A stretch of DNA of 64,000 nucleotides from JBFGFX01 sp965232455. GTDB taxonomy: Bacteria > Pseudomonadota > Gammaproteobacteria > Steroidobacterales > Woeseiaceae. Where the stretch lies: positions 1,488,001-1,552,000 of the forward strand of contig OZ246981.1 of NCBI GenBank assembly GCA_965232455.1, read 5' to 3'. The first letter of the stretch is position 1; each line of letters opens with the position of its first letter. The notes under the pieces are model-generated. The model was not told the origin of the DNA. It ran no database searches and worked only from the letters and a program-made list of their open reading frames with translations. Shown one piece after another: positions 51,064 through 61,281 of the stretch. The position numbers and the translations under genes were made by a program.

Positions 51064-52005
51064 CTAAGCAGCGCCCGCCACGCGCAGCGCCTGGATTCGG
51101 CGGCTTTCCCGCCAGGCGTCCCAGGCGAACAGGCTGATGGCCGTCCAGATGAACGCGAAACAGATCAGGTGGGCAGCCGTCAGGGTCTCGCCATAATAGA
51201 TTCCAACCAGAAACTGCAGGGTCGGCGCGATGAACTGCAATATACCGAGCGTTGTGAGCTGCAGGCGCCTGGCCGCCAGCGCAAACAGAAGCAGCGGTAC
51301 CACCGTGAACGGCCCCGCCAGGATCAGGGTGACGTCCAGGCCGAGATCGCCCGTGGCGAACACCGCCGTTCCAACCACCATGATCCATGCAAGATAAACA
51401 GCGGCAAACGGCAGCAGGACCAGCGTCTCGATGAACAGCCCCGGCATGCCGCCGACGGCAACCTGCTTGCGAATGACGCCGTAGATCGTAAAAGACACGG
51501 CCAGCGACATCGCAATCCACGGAAACTGCGTGCCGCCCGCGGCCAGCACCGTGACGCCGATAGCCGCAAGCGACACGGCCGCCAACTGAACTCGCCGCAG
51601 GCGTTCCCCGAGAAACGTTACACCGACGACGACGTTCATGAGCGGATTGATGTAATAACCGAGGCTCGCCTGAAACACCTGTGCTTTCTGTACGGCAACG
51701 ATGTACAGGAACCAGTTCACGGCGATCAACGAGGCGCTGAAGACCAAGAACAGCAGTGTCCTTCTGTCGGTCAGAGCGCGCAAAACCTCGCGCCACTGAC
51801 GGCGCGCAAAGATGATCAGAGCGCCGAACGGTATCGCCCAGACGACCCGGTGCGCCAGTATCTCCAGCGCCGGCACGGACTGAACGAACTTGAAGTAAAT
51901 CGGCAGCAGCCCCCAGGTGAAATACGCGAGAAGCGCGGCGATCAGGCCGTTGCGCGCCTGCTCCTGAGGGCTTTCCTCGATTTCATGCTGTGGCGGCCGA
52001 CTCAT
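51064..52005 (-). CDS. rarD: RarD-type EamA membrane transporter
   Basis: A 313-residue inner-membrane protein with ten helices. The N-terminal GLIAALLAYFTWGLLPIYFK and the segment VVQKAQVFQASLGYYINPLMNV are the family marks of RarD, the 'chloramphenicol-sensitive protein', an EamA relative of unknown substrate. ATG 52005 overlaps the stop of the TVP38 gene by four bases (ATGA), indicating coupled translation; a longer reading to 52176 lies inside that gene and is rejected. Confidence 0.9.
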   Translation of the reverse strand: MSRPPQHEIEESPQEQARNGLIAALLAYFTWGLLPIYFKFVQSVPALEILAHRVVWAIPFGALIIFARRQWREVLRALTDRRTLLFLVFSASLIAVNWFLYIVAVQKAQVFQASLGYYINPLMNVVVGVTFLGERLRRVQLAAVSLAAIGVTVLAAGGTQFPWIAMSLAVSFTIYGVIRKQVAVGGMPGLFIETLVLLPFAAVYLAWIMVVGTAVFATGDLGLDVTLILAGPFTVVPLLLFALAARRLQLTTLGILQFIAPTLQFLVGIYYGETLTAAHLICFAFIWTAISLFAWDAWRESRRIQALRVAGAA

Positions 52006-52778
52006 TCGCCCAGACGCTCGTTGAGTGCCCTGCTGGCGGCGCGGTGGACGATGTACACGACGATGACAATCATTACCAAACCCAGCAACAGCAGATACAC
52101 GCTCGGCAATCCGGAGTCCAGATTGCCGGAACGAATGTCGTCGAAATTTTTCGCCAGCGTGCCGACGTAGGTCCAAAGGACCGTGGCCGGAATCATGCCA
52201 ACCGCGGTAGCGACGACGTAGGCCGTCTTCCTCACCCCCGTGACTCCGTAGACGTAGTTCAGAAGATTAAACGGAATGATCACCGACAGGCGTGTCAGCG
52301 CAACGATGACAAACGACTGGTCGTACACGGCGCGGTCCAGCGCCTGCAGCCTCGGGTGCCCTTCCAGGCGCGAAAGCACCCAGCCGCGCACCAGCACCCT
52401 TCCGCTCATGAATGCCGCAAACGCGCCGAAGGTAACACCCAACAACGCCAGACAGGAGCCGACGCTCAGCCCGTACAGATAACCTGCGCTCATGACGATG
52501 ACCGATCCGGGCAAAAAAACAACCGCGCCCACCGTCGCAAACAACACATACAGAACCGCGCCGGCAACGGGATTCGCCTTGTTCCACTCGCCCGCCCGAT
52601 CGAGCCACTGGTCCAGCGGCAGGATCCACACGGCCACCACTACGGCTGCCAGAATGACGCCAGCCAGGACAAATCGGGCGCGCTGCGAACGCGGATGGTT
52701 GGGCTGTGCGGTCACCGGCAAGGACGTTCGAGTCGTCTGCAAACGGGCGATGCTGCGCCTTTTCGCAGGGCGGGTCAA
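52002..52778 (-). CDS. TVP38/TMEM64 (DedA-like) membrane protein
   Basis: A 258-residue inner-membrane protein of the SNARE-associated/TVP38 group. The core has VFLPGSVIVMSAGYLYGLSVGS, FGAFAAFMSGRVLVRGW and the conserved VALTRLSVIIPFNLLNYVYG. Proteins of the group move lipids such as undecaprenyl phosphate or phosphatidylethanolamine across the membrane. The start is uncertain: a TTG at 52778 has no ribosome site and a GTG at 52715 is possible. It is coupled to rarD by a four-base overlap. It is divergent from the coiled-coil gene, 127 bases away. Confidence 0.85.
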   Translation of the reverse strand: MTRPAKRRSIARLQTTRTSLPVTAQPNHPRSQRARFVLAGVILAAVVVAVWILPLDQWLDRAGEWNKANPVAGAVLYVLFATVGAVVFLPGSVIVMSAGYLYGLSVGSCLALLGVTFGAFAAFMSGRVLVRGWVLSRLEGHPRLQALDRAVYDQSFVIVALTRLSVIIPFNLLNYVYGVTGVRKTAYVVATAVGMIPATVLWTYVGTLAKNFDDIRSGNLDSGLPSVYLLLLGLVMIVIVVYIVHRAASRALNERLGE

Positions 52779-52905
52779 CGTGAAAGGCCAACTCGCTACG
52801 TACTATTCACAGCGGCAAATCGAATATGATTTTGCGACCATTTGTACGAGGCTGCCAAAGCCGGAAACTGTGACACCATCACTCTAACTCCGAGGAGCAA
52901 CACAG

Positions 52906-53175
52906 ATGGACTTCGACGATATCAAAGAGGAAATCGAGGAACTCACGGCGGAACTGAAACAGCATCGCGACGAACTGCGGGTTCAGCTGCATCTCGCCGG
53001 CGCGGAAGTCAAAGACGGTTGGGACGAACTCGAAAAAAAATGGGGTCATTTCGAGGCCAAGTCCGCCCAATTCCGGACCGAGGCAAAAGACGCCGGCGCC
53101 GACATTGCGGAAGCCGCCAAGCTTTTGGGCGGTGAAATCAAGCAGGGTTACGAGCGTCTGCGCAAGCTCATGTGA
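52906..53175 (+). CDS. Small alpha-helical coiled-coil protein
   Basis: An 89-residue, acidic, almost wholly helical protein with a heptad pattern (IKEEIEELTAELKQHRDELRVQLHLAG) and no Cys, signal or membrane helix. ATG 52906 has a GAGGAG eight bases upstream, strong evidence for translation. I recognise it only as a small conserved-type helical protein, of the sort annotated hypothetical beside membrane proteins. It precedes the TonB receptor gene by 240 bases, with an AT-rich intervening stretch that probably carries the receptor promoter. Confidence 0.75.
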   Translation: MDFDDIKEEIEELTAELKQHRDELRVQLHLAGAEVKDGWDELEKKWGHFEAKSAQFRTEAKDAGADIAEAAKLLGGEIKQGYERLRKLM

Positions 53176-53415
53176 CTCGCCGAAGTGGGGTTGACGTCGA
53201 AACATTCCGGATGCCGGAACGCCGTTCCGCAGACCCGTGGACGTCGCCCAAACCTCGAGATCCGCCGACGTATTCGACGCTTGCCGGTTAGCGCCGACGA
53301 CACTAAAGTGCTTGATAAACGGTCGGCTATGTTTATTTGATTACTCGAAAAAGATGGCATATCTTTCCGTTTTTAAATGGATTTTCACTCCTTATGTCCG
53401 GTGGGGGACCTCAAC

Positions 53416-55971
53416 ATGTACAGACAATCGTTACTGATGGGCCTGTCCGCAGTGCTCGCCACGTCGTTTGCCGCGCCCGCGATGGCGCAAAACGATGAAG
53501 TACCTCAATTCATCGAAGAGATCGTTGTACTGGCAACGAAACGCGAACAGACCTTGCAGGAGGTTCCGGTTGCCGTGTCCGTCATCAGCGCGGACACGAT
53601 CGATCAGGCGCAGGTTCGCGACGTCAAGGATTTGCAGTCGCTCGTTCCTTCGCTTCGAATCAATCAGCTGCAAACCAGCGGCAACACCAATTTTGTAATA
53701 CGCGGTTTCGGCAACGGTGCGAACAACGCCGGCATCGAACCTTCCGTTGGCGTATTTATCGACGGCGTTTATCGCTCGCGCAGCGCATCGGCGCTCAACG
53801 ACCTGCCGAAGCTCGACCGCATCGAGGTGCTGCGCGGCCCGCAGAGCACGCTGTTCGGCAAGAACGCCTCGGCCGGCGTCATCAACGTCGTCACCGCCAA
53901 ACCCGATCTCGACGCCCACAGCGGATCGGCAACCCTCACCGTCGGCGACGACGATATGTACGTCGTGAAAGGCGACGTGACCGGCCCTCTTTCCGACAGC
54001 GTGGCTTACAGCCTGTCCGGCAGCCTGAACAAACGCGACGGTTACTTCGAGAACCTGCAGGACGGTGAACTCATCAACGAGTGGGATCGCTGGAACGTAC
54101 GCGGCCAGCTGCTGCTGGCGCCGAACGATCAGCTCGAGATTCGCGTCATCGCGGATGCCGAGGAATTCGACGAGTCCTGCTGCGGCGTCGCCAACCTGGT
54201 CGACGGACCGACGGGCGACGCGGTCCGGGCGGTAGGCGGTAGTCTGGTCTCGAACGATCCCTTTGCCTACGAGAATTTCTACGATTTCACGCCAACCAAC
54301 GAGATCGAAAGCAACGGCATATCACTCCAGCTCGATTACGACTGGAGCGACTTCACGTTGACCTCGATCACGGCTTTCCGCACGCTCAACCGTGAAGAAA
54401 ACGCCGACGTCGATTTCACGAGCGCGGCGTTGATCAGCGAGAACGCCAGCGACACGGAGATCGACACGTTTACGCAGGAGATCAGACTGACCTCCAGCGG
54501 CGAAGGCGACATCGACTGGCTTGCGGGCCTCTTTTACTTCGACGAAGACGTCAGCATCGACAGCACGATCTTTTACGATGCGGCGTTTCGTCCGTACGCC
54601 GATATTCTGGCCACCCTGGGCGGCGGCGGAATACCCGGTGTAGACCCATCGCCTCTGGACGGGATCGAGGACGCGCTGATGCTCCCGCGCGGCACCTTTT
54701 TCGCCGCGGGACAGGGCAATGACGAATCCGCCGGTCAGGACGACCAGACGATCTCGATATTCGCCCAGATCGACTGGCATTTCAGCGATCGCGCAACCCT
54801 GACGCTAGGCGCCAACTACACGGAAGTCGAAAAAGACGCCTTTACGAGCATTACCAACACGGACGTCTTCTCGTCCATCGACCTGGTCCAGGTTGGTGCC
54901 GGTTTAATCACGCAAAGTGTCTTCAATACCCTGGTAGGAATGGGCGTCGACCCGGGGGACGCGCTGTTGCAGGCTCAAGCTGCCGCCGCCGCGGGTGCCA
55001 CGGTCGACTGCCCGGATCCCAACGGACCTCCGCCGATCCCCTGTAACCCCCTGTTGCCGCTGCAGCCGCTGCAGTTCCTGCCGCCGTTCCTGGATTACCC
55101 GAACGCTGTCGAAAACGGCAGCTCGAAGGACGATGACGTCACGTGGACGGCGCGACTCGCGTTTGACGTTTCGGACAACGTCAACATGTACCTGAGCGCC
55201 GGCACCGGTTTCAAGGCGACGTCCTGGAACCTGTCCAGGGATTCGCGCCCCTTCGAGTCGGATCTGGCGGCAATCGGTGCGCAGCTTCCACCCATAAACA
55301 ATCTCGTGCCGGGCACCCGTTTTGCGGGACCCGAGGAATCGACGGTATACGAAATCGGCCTCAAAGGGCAGTGGGACCAGTTTGCGCTCAACCTCGCGGT
55401 GTTCGATCAGGAAATCGAAGGCTTCCAGTCGAACATCTTCCGCGGCACCGGGTTCTCGCTGGCCAACGCCGGCAAACAGTCGACGAGCGGCGTGGAGATG
55501 GACTTCACCTGGGTGCCCGTCGACGACTTCCGCTTTACGTTTGCCGGAACCTGGCTGGATCCCGAGTACGACTCGTTCCCGGAAGGCAACGGCGTGAACG
55601 GGCCGGAAGACCTGTCCGGCACGACGCCCGCTGGGATCAGCGAGTTCAGCTTCAACACGACCGGCACGTACAACTTCGAGCTGGGCTCGACAATCACCGG
55701 ATACGTCCGCGCGGAGTACGTTTTCGAGGACGAAGTGCAGGTTATCGAAAACGTACCCGCGAGCGTCGCATCGCGCGAGGTCGGCACGATCAACGCAAGC
55801 ATCGGCCTGAACTGGGACAACGGCTTCGAGGCCATCCTCTGGGGACGCAACATCAACGACGACGAATATCTGCAAAGCGCGTTCCCGTCGGTTGCGCAGC
55901 TCGGCAGCTTCAGCGGCTATCCGAACATCCCGCGCACCTACGGTCTGACGCTGCGAATGCACTTCGAGTAA
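53416..55971 (+). CDS. TonB-dependent outer-membrane receptor
   Basis: An 851-residue receptor with signal MYRQSLLMGLSAVLATSFAAPAMAQ, TonB box in EEIVVLATKREQTL, a plug domain (VPVAVSVISADTIDQAQVRDVKDL, GFGNGANNAGIEPSVGVFIDGVYRSR) and a full 22-strand barrel ending in LRMHFE. There is no STN domain, so it does not signal to a FecR. This subgroup often imports sugars, iron complexes or aromatic compounds in Gammaproteobacteria; substrate unknown. ATG 53416 has GGGGG eight bases upstream. A strong terminator follows. Confidence 0.93.
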   Translation: MYRQSLLMGLSAVLATSFAAPAMAQNDEVPQFIEEIVVLATKREQTLQEVPVAVSVISADTIDQAQVRDVKDLQSLVPSLRINQLQTSGNTNFVIRGFGNGANNAGIEPSVGVFIDGVYRSRSASALNDLPKLDRIEVLRGPQSTLFGKNASAGVINVVTAKPDLDAHSGSATLTVGDDDMYVVKGDVTGPLSDSVAYSLSGSLNKRDGYFENLQDGELINEWDRWNVRGQLLLAPNDQLEIRVIADAEEFDESCCGVANLVDGPTGDAVRAVGGSLVSNDPFAYENFYDFTPTNEIESNGISLQLDYDWSDFTLTSITAFRTLNREENADVDFTSAALISENASDTEIDTFTQEIRLTSSGEGDIDWLAGLFYFDEDVSIDSTIFYDAAFRPYADILATLGGGGIPGVDPSPLDGIEDALMLPRGTFFAAGQGNDESAGQDDQTISIFAQIDWHFSDRATLTLGANYTEVEKDAFTSITNTDVFSSIDLVQVGAGLITQSVFNTLVGMGVDPGDALLQAQAAAAAGATVDCPDPNGPPPIPCNPLLPLQPLQFLPPFLDYPNAVENGSSKDDDVTWTARLAFDVSDNVNMYLSAGTGFKATSWNLSRDSRPFESDLAAIGAQLPPINNLVPGTRFAGPEESTVYEIGLKGQWDQFALNLAVFDQEIEGFQSNIFRGTGFSLANAGKQSTSGVEMDFTWVPVDDFRFTFAGTWLDPEYDSFPEGNGVNGPEDLSGTTPAGISEFSFNTTGTYNFELGSTITGYVRAEYVFEDEVQVIENVPASVASREVGTINASIGLNWDNGFEAILWGRNINDDEYLQSAFPSVAQLGSFSGYPNIPRTYGLTLRMHFE

Positions 55972-56003
55972 GACGCAAACTCAGGACTCGAGCGATTCTT
56001 GAA

Positions 56004-56027
56004 GGGCCCCGCCGGGGCCCTTTTTTT
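56004..56027 (+). terminator. Rho-independent terminator after the TonB receptor
   Basis: A perfect 7-base stem (GGGCCCC with GGGGCCC), a three-base loop and seven T residues, 33 bases after the receptor stop. Confidence 0.92.
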
Positions 56028-56168
56028 GCGTCTCGCCAAGGCGTTTTGACATATCACACCGGCGGACATATCCGACAACGGTGATGCAGTTCCTCGCAAG
56101 ATAGCGGAATCCTTGCCACCATTTTCGCTCGACGGCGATATCCGCCAAAGGCGAATGGGACTGCATCC

Positions 56169-56600
56169 GTGGTGCGACGATTACCTGCAATCCTGCTGGG
56201 CGCGTTGTGCGTAGTGAGCGGCAGCGCTCACGGCGACGATTCGGCGGCGGTCGAGGGTAACAGCCATGCGGACCTGCTCACGGTCCGGCATTCGACCCCG
56301 TGGTTCGCCGGCCGCTGGTGTATATCGACGTTCATCGATCGATCCAGGAAACCCGGCCTCGTGCAGGCTGCGCCTTATCGATCGCCCGCCTACCGATTCG
56401 TTTCGGAGCCCTCGTTTTCCCTGGCCGGCGCCTACCCCGCCTACGATACCGAGCCGCCCCTGGTCACCCGGCTCAAAGCCTTGCGCACGTTGCGCATGAT
56501 GACGCTGTGGCAAGGCCGTGACAGCGCCTTGGTATTCGGCCTGAATGAGTCGGGTTACATCGGCATTCGGTTGGACGAGGCGTTGGCTCACACGGACTGA
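56169..56600 (+). CDS. Small secreted protein of unknown function
   Basis: A 143-residue product with a Sec signal (VRRLPAILLGALCVVSGSAHGDD, cleavage likely after AHG). The start is GTG at 56169; no ATG gives the same signal. The mature part is beta-like with a single Cys (RWCIS), two Tyr/Pro-rich stretches (APYRSPAYRFV, AYPAYDTEPP) and a charged helix (VTRLKALRTLRMMTLW). I do not recognise a family. It converges with the RND gene (gap 42 bases). Base composition is normal. Confidence 0.6.
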   Translation: MVRRLPAILLGALCVVSGSAHGDDSAAVEGNSHADLLTVRHSTPWFAGRWCISTFIDRSRKPGLVQAAPYRSPAYRFVSEPSFSLAGAYPAYDTEPPLVTRLKALRTLRMMTLWQGRDSALVFGLNESGYIGIRLDEALAHTD

Positions 56601-56642
56601 GGCCGGACGGACACGCGCGTTGACGCCGTTCGGCAAGAGCCG

Positions 56643-59600
56643 CTAGCTGGTTTCCGGGAGCGCGCCGGGCAGTTCCCGCGGGTCGCCAGCCGTCGTCGCG
56701 GACGCCTCCCTGACCTTGTGTTCACCCGACATGAGTAGATAAAAGACCGGCACGATGAACAGTGTAAACAGGGTTCCGAAACTCATGCCGCCGACGATGA
56801 CCCAGCCGATCTGATGACGCGCTTCCGCGCCGGCCCCGCTTGCGACGGCAAGAGGAACCGCCCCCAATACCATGGCGCCCGTCGTCATCAGTATGGGCCG
56901 CAGCCGTAGAGACGAGGCTTCGAGCACCGCGTCCATCTTGTTTCTGCCTTGCTCACGCAGCTGATTCGCGAATTCGACGATCAGGATACCGTGTTTCGAG
57001 ATGAGTCCCACCAGGGTCACCGCGCCGATCTGCGTATAAATGTTCCAGGAACCGGCCATTGTCCACCAGCCCAATTGATTGCCCTGATTGAGCGCAGAAA
57101 GACACAGGAAAGCACCGAACATCGCCAGCGGGACGGCAATCAGTATGATCAGCGGATCGACGAAACTCTCGAACTGGGCAGACAGCACCAGGTAGATGAA
57201 CAGCAGCGCCAGCACCATCAGGACCGTCGCGCTCGATTCCGATTCACGAAACTCACGTGACTGACCGGACAGGTCGTAAAGCGCCGTCGGCGCGACTTCG
57301 CGCAAAGCATCTTCCATCCACTCGAGCGCTTCTCCCATCGAATAGCCCGGCGCCAGGCCCGCGCTCACCGTTGCAGCCCTGAGCTTGTTGAAATGATTGA
57401 GTTCCTTCGCCGCCACGGTCTCCGTCACCGTCGCCAGATTCTGCAGCTGGATCATTGTGTCGCCGCTGCCGCGGACGAATATGTTGCTGAGGTCTCCCGG
57501 CGTACGTCGCGAATCGTCTTCGAGCTGGACGATAACGTCGTATTGTTCGGTGCCCCGCTTGAAGCGCGTGACGTTGCGGCCGCCGAGCATGGTTTCGAGG
57601 GTCCTGCCGACCTCCGAAACGCTGGCGCCCACCGACGCGACCTTTTCTCGGTTCACGTCGATCTTGAGTTCCGGCTTGTTGAGTTTCAGATCCGACTCGG
57701 GGTTCGTCAAATTCGGGTTTTCGGAAATCTTTGCGATGAGCTGGTTGACGATACCGTCGAGTTCCTCCCAGGTGCCTGTCGTCTGCACGATAAAACTGAC
57801 CGGCTGACCGAAACGTGTCTGACCCAGCGGCGGCGGCGTCACCGGAAACGCCATCAGCCCCGGGATGTTCATGAATGTCGGAAACAGCGATTGGGCAACC
57901 TGCTGAGCGGTCCGCTCGCGTTCCTCCCACGGCACGAGTCCGACAAAGCCGATCGCGCTCGTGACTCCGTTGAAACCCACGATCTTGAAGAAGCGGTTCA
58001 TCTCCGGAATGTCCTCGTACGCGTCCTCCATCTGCTGCGCATATCGATTCGTGTAGTCGATCGTCGCTCCCTCGGGCGCGGTGCTGAAGCCGATCACGAC
58101 CCCCTGGTCCTCCTGCGGCGCCAGTTCCTGAGGCAGCGAAGCAAACAGCGCAACCATGCCCGCGATGATCACCGCGGCTGCCGCCATCGTGACCCAGCGC
58201 AGCCGCAGCAGGCGGCTCAGCATGTTGTGGTATCCGCGATCGAGTCCACGCAGAAGTTTTTCGCCGAACTCGAAAAACCGTCCGTGTTTTTCTTCGTGGT
58301 GCAATAGCTTCGAGCACATCATCGGCGACAGGGTCAACGCCGTGAAACCCGAGATGAGGACCGCGCCCGCCAGCGTAAGCGCAAACTCGATGAACAGCAT
58401 GCCGCTTCGGCCGGTGGAAAACGCAAACGGCAGGTAAACCGCCGCCAGCGTCAAGGTCATTGCAATGATCGCAAACCCGATTTGCCGGCTTCCTTTCAAC
58501 GCAGCCTCGAACGGAGGCATGCCTTCTTCGATATGCCGGTAGATGTTTTCGAGCATTACGATCGCGTCGTCCACGACTAAGCCGATTGCGAGCACCATCG
58601 CCAGCAACGACAGCGTGTTGATGGAAAACCCGAACAACAACATCATCGAAAACGCGCCGATCAGCGACACCGGGATGGTCACCAGGGGCACCAGCACGGC
58701 GCGCCAGTTTCTCAGGAAGAGAAAAATCACCAGCATGACCAGCAAAATCGCTTCCGCGACGGTGGTGTAGACCTCGTCGATCGACTCTTCGATGAAGATC
58801 GTGCTGTCGTAGGCAAAGTCGATTCGCATGCCTTCGGGCAGGGTCTCGGTGATCTGCGGCAGCATTTCACGCAGCGCGAGCGAGATGTCCAGCGGGTTCG
58901 CAACGGCCTGTTTTATGACGGCCAGCGGCACCGCGTTGCGCTTTTTGAAGCGCGCGCGGAAACGGGAGTTGTCCGATCCCAGCTCGATCCGGGAGACGTC
59001 GCCGAGCTTCACCAAGAAACCGTCCGTATCCTTGACGATGATTTGCGCGAATTCGCCAGGCTCCCGCAGATCCGTCTCCGCCAGCACCGTAAACTCCCGG
59101 TCACTGCTTTCCACACGCCCCGCCGGCACCTCGATGTTCTGGCCGCGCAGAGCGTCCTCGACGTCCTGCGGAGTCAGGTCGTAACCGGCCAGCCGGTCCG
59201 GGTCGAGCCACACCCTCATGGCGTAGCGGTTGCCGTAGACGTCCGCTCTGGCGACGCCCGGTATGGTCTGAATGCGGTCTTTCACCAGCCTCGTCGCGAT
59301 GTCCGCAATTTCGACGAGATTGTGCCGGTCCGAGGAAAACGCGAGATAAATGATCGGCTGCGCATCCGCTTCCTGCTTCTGAACAATCGGCTCGTCAGCC
59401 TCTTCCGGCAGGAAGCCGCGCGCCTGCGCGACTCGGTCGCGCACGTCGCTCGCGGCGGCGTCCGCGTCCCGGTCGAGCAGGAAGCGGACGGTGACCTGGC
59501 TCGACTCCGCCCGGTTGACCGAGCTGATGTAGTCGACACCCTCGATACCGGACAACGCGTCTTCGATCGGCTTGGTGATCTGCGACTCGATGACCTGCGC

Positions 59601-59765
59601 GTTGGCGCCCGGGTAAAACGTGGCGACGGTCACGATGGGAACGTCGACGTTCGGGATCAACCGCACTGACAGGCGATCGTAACTGATGACACCGATCAGC
59701 AGGATTACAAGATTCAGAACCGTAGCCAGCACCGGCCGCCGAATCGACGTATCGGAAAGTTTCAC
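56643..59765 (-). CDS. RND-family efflux pump, inner-membrane transporter
   Basis: A 1040-residue AcrB-type transporter distinct from the one at 46386. It starts MKLSDTSIRRPVLATVLNLVILLIG, has the Asp pair in IGLVVDDAIVMLENIYRHI, and the second-half QIGAVTLVGLISKHGILIVEFANQL signature of helix 10. The first base of its GTG start at 59765 lies inside the adaptor stop codon (overlap of four bases), so the two genes are coupled. No channel gene is in the unit. Its ending (GDPRELPGALPETS) is the usual flexible tail. Likely exports drugs or toxic organic compounds. Confidence 0.95.
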   Translation of the reverse strand: MKLSDTSIRRPVLATVLNLVILLIGVISYDRLSVRLIPNVDVPIVTVATFYPGANAQVIESQITKPIEDALSGIEGVDYISSVNRAESSQVTVRFLLDRDADAAASDVRDRVAQARGFLPEEADEPIVQKQEADAQPIIYLAFSSDRHNLVEIADIATRLVKDRIQTIPGVARADVYGNRYAMRVWLDPDRLAGYDLTPQDVEDALRGQNIEVPAGRVESSDREFTVLAETDLREPGEFAQIIVKDTDGFLVKLGDVSRIELGSDNSRFRARFKKRNAVPLAVIKQAVANPLDISLALREMLPQITETLPEGMRIDFAYDSTIFIEESIDEVYTTVAEAILLVMLVIFLFLRNWRAVLVPLVTIPVSLIGAFSMMLLFGFSINTLSLLAMVLAIGLVVDDAIVMLENIYRHIEEGMPPFEAALKGSRQIGFAIIAMTLTLAAVYLPFAFSTGRSGMLFIEFALTLAGAVLISGFTALTLSPMMCSKLLHHEEKHGRFFEFGEKLLRGLDRGYHNMLSRLLRLRWVTMAAAAVIIAGMVALFASLPQELAPQEDQGVVIGFSTAPEGATIDYTNRYAQQMEDAYEDIPEMNRFFKIVGFNGVTSAIGFVGLVPWEERERTAQQVAQSLFPTFMNIPGLMAFPVTPPPLGQTRFGQPVSFIVQTTGTWEELDGIVNQLIAKISENPNLTNPESDLKLNKPELKIDVNREKVASVGASVSEVGRTLETMLGGRNVTRFKRGTEQYDVIVQLEDDSRRTPGDLSNIFVRGSGDTMIQLQNLATVTETVAAKELNHFNKLRAATVSAGLAPGYSMGEALEWMEDALREVAPTALYDLSGQSREFRESESSATVLMVLALLFIYLVLSAQFESFVDPLIILIAVPLAMFGAFLCLSALNQGNQLGWWTMAGSWNIYTQIGAVTLVGLISKHGILIVEFANQLREQGRNKMDAVLEASSLRLRPILMTTGAMVLGAVPLAVASGAGAEARHQIGWVIVGGMSFGTLFTLFIVPVFYLLMSGEHKVREASATTAGDPRELPGALPETS

Positions 59766-60811
59766 AACTGAGCCGCCTCGCCGGCGCCCGTCGCCGGAAT
59801 GGTGTTTACGGCCGCGCCCTCGAATATCTTCATCTGACCGGCAGTCACGACCTCCTCGCCCGCCGAAAGCCCGGAAACGATCTCGACGAGGCCCGGCTCA
59901 CGCTGTCCCAGCACCACCGTTTTCTGCACGGCTTTGCCGTCCTCGACGACAAACACCGTTTTGTCGTTGCCGATGGGCCAGATGGCCTGCTCCGGCAGCA
60001 GCAAGGCGTCCGTCTTGACTGCGAGCGTCACGCTGACCTCGGCAAACAGTCCCGGACGAAGTCGCAAATCGGCGTTCGGCAGTTCCGCTCGCAACGTGAC
60101 GCTGTGGCCGGCAACGTCTATCTGCGGCGCAACCGCGGTAATCGTGCCCGGAAAGATCTCGCCGGGATAGGAGCCGACGCTGACCTGCACGCCCTGGCCC
60201 GGCTGCAGCTGCGCAAGGAGCGTCTCCGGCACGCTGAACTCGACACGCAGCGGATCCAGACGCACGACGTCCACGAGTTCCTGTCCAACCGTCGCGTAAT
60301 CGCCGATATTGATGCGGCGCAGTCCGACAAACCCATCGTACGGCGCTCTGATCACGGTTTTCGACAGACGCGCCTCCGAGGACGCCAGCCGCGCGACGCC
60401 GACGTTGTAGTTCGCCCGCGCGGTGTCGAAATCCGTGGCCGAAATCAAGCGGTCGTCGATGAGTTCTTTTGCCCGGTTATACGCCGCTTCGCTCTGCTCG
60501 ACGTTGGCGCGGGCCTCGTTGACCTCCGCCTCCAGAACCGTCGCTTCAATCGAAAACAGGCGATCGCCCCGGGCAACCCGCTGGCCGTCGGCGAAATGCA
60601 GTCCGACAATCTGTCCGGCGACCTCCGCCCGCAGCACGGCGGACGCGTCCGCAAGCACCGTCCCGACGGCGCTGACGCTGGACCGTAGACGCGCGGGCTG
60701 GACGATCATGCTCTCGACGGTGATCTGCATGCCGCCGGGCGAGCCGCCCTGAGCCAGCACGAGGCCAGGTGCGAACATCGAAAGGACGGCAAGGCGTTTG
60801 GCAAATGACAT
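59762..60811 (-). CDS. RND efflux periplasmic adaptor
   Basis: A 349-residue MexA/AcrA-type adaptor: signal MSFAKRLAVLSMFAPGLVLAQ, a lipoyl domain (VSAVGTVLADASAVLRAEVAG, then FADGQRVARGDRLFSIE), a short hairpin (NEARANVEQSEAAYNRAKELIDD), and the beta-barrel (VEFSVPETLLAQLQPGQGVQV). ATG 60811 is chosen because it opens the signal peptide; the in-frame stretch up to 61261 is not coding-like. The ribosome site is weak. It forms an operon with the following RND gene. Confidence 0.92.
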   Translation of the reverse strand: MSFAKRLAVLSMFAPGLVLAQGGSPGGMQITVESMIVQPARLRSSVSAVGTVLADASAVLRAEVAGQIVGLHFADGQRVARGDRLFSIEATVLEAEVNEARANVEQSEAAYNRAKELIDDRLISATDFDTARANYNVGVARLASSEARLSKTVIRAPYDGFVGLRRINIGDYATVGQELVDVVRLDPLRVEFSVPETLLAQLQPGQGVQVSVGSYPGEIFPGTITAVAPQIDVAGHSVTLRAELPNADLRLRPGLFAEVSVTLAVKTDALLLPEQAIWPIGNDKTVFVVEDGKAVQKTVVLGQREPGLVEIVSGLSAGEEVVTAGQMKIFEGAAVNTIPATGAGEAAQL

Positions 60812-61281
60812 CTGGCTCAGGAGCCCTCGTATCTCGGGGTTGATCGGCCGGCGGACGAATGTATAGGAAATGCCGACAATATACTGCTTTTCTTTTGCAA
60901 GTGAAATTCTACGTTCGCATGGGTGAGCGCCTGCTAGCGGGACTGTCCGGCTGCCCGCGAGAATGTCCTCCGGTGCATCTCCACACTCAACAGGACGATC
61001 CCGACCGTAGCAAACTGACACTTTTGCCGCGAATCCGTTCCAGGCGACGGTGATAAGCGCCGGCCCGGACAGGTCTGCTAGTCTATCCGGCATCGGTATT
61101 CGGGAGTCGGCCGCGATCGCATGCAACACATTGATTACTATTGCATTGATCCTCTTCGTTACCCCAGGAGCGTTGGCGCCGGGTCCGGCGGCGTCACCCG
61201 ACTGGACCGTCCCGGACACGAGGACCCGTACCGGGATTAACGTATGCCGAAACTCGGGCAACGAGCGGCCGGTGACCGCCG
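60812..61281. other. Non-coding 470-base stretch between two divergent units
   Basis: No credible gene. Near 60870-60920 the sequence is AT-rich (ATACTGCTTTTCTTTTGC) and probably holds the adaptor promoter. A plus-strand frame from 61050 contains a hydrophobic run that looks like a signal peptide but then overlaps the gene at 61282 in another frame; it is not accepted as a gene. Confidence 0.4.
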
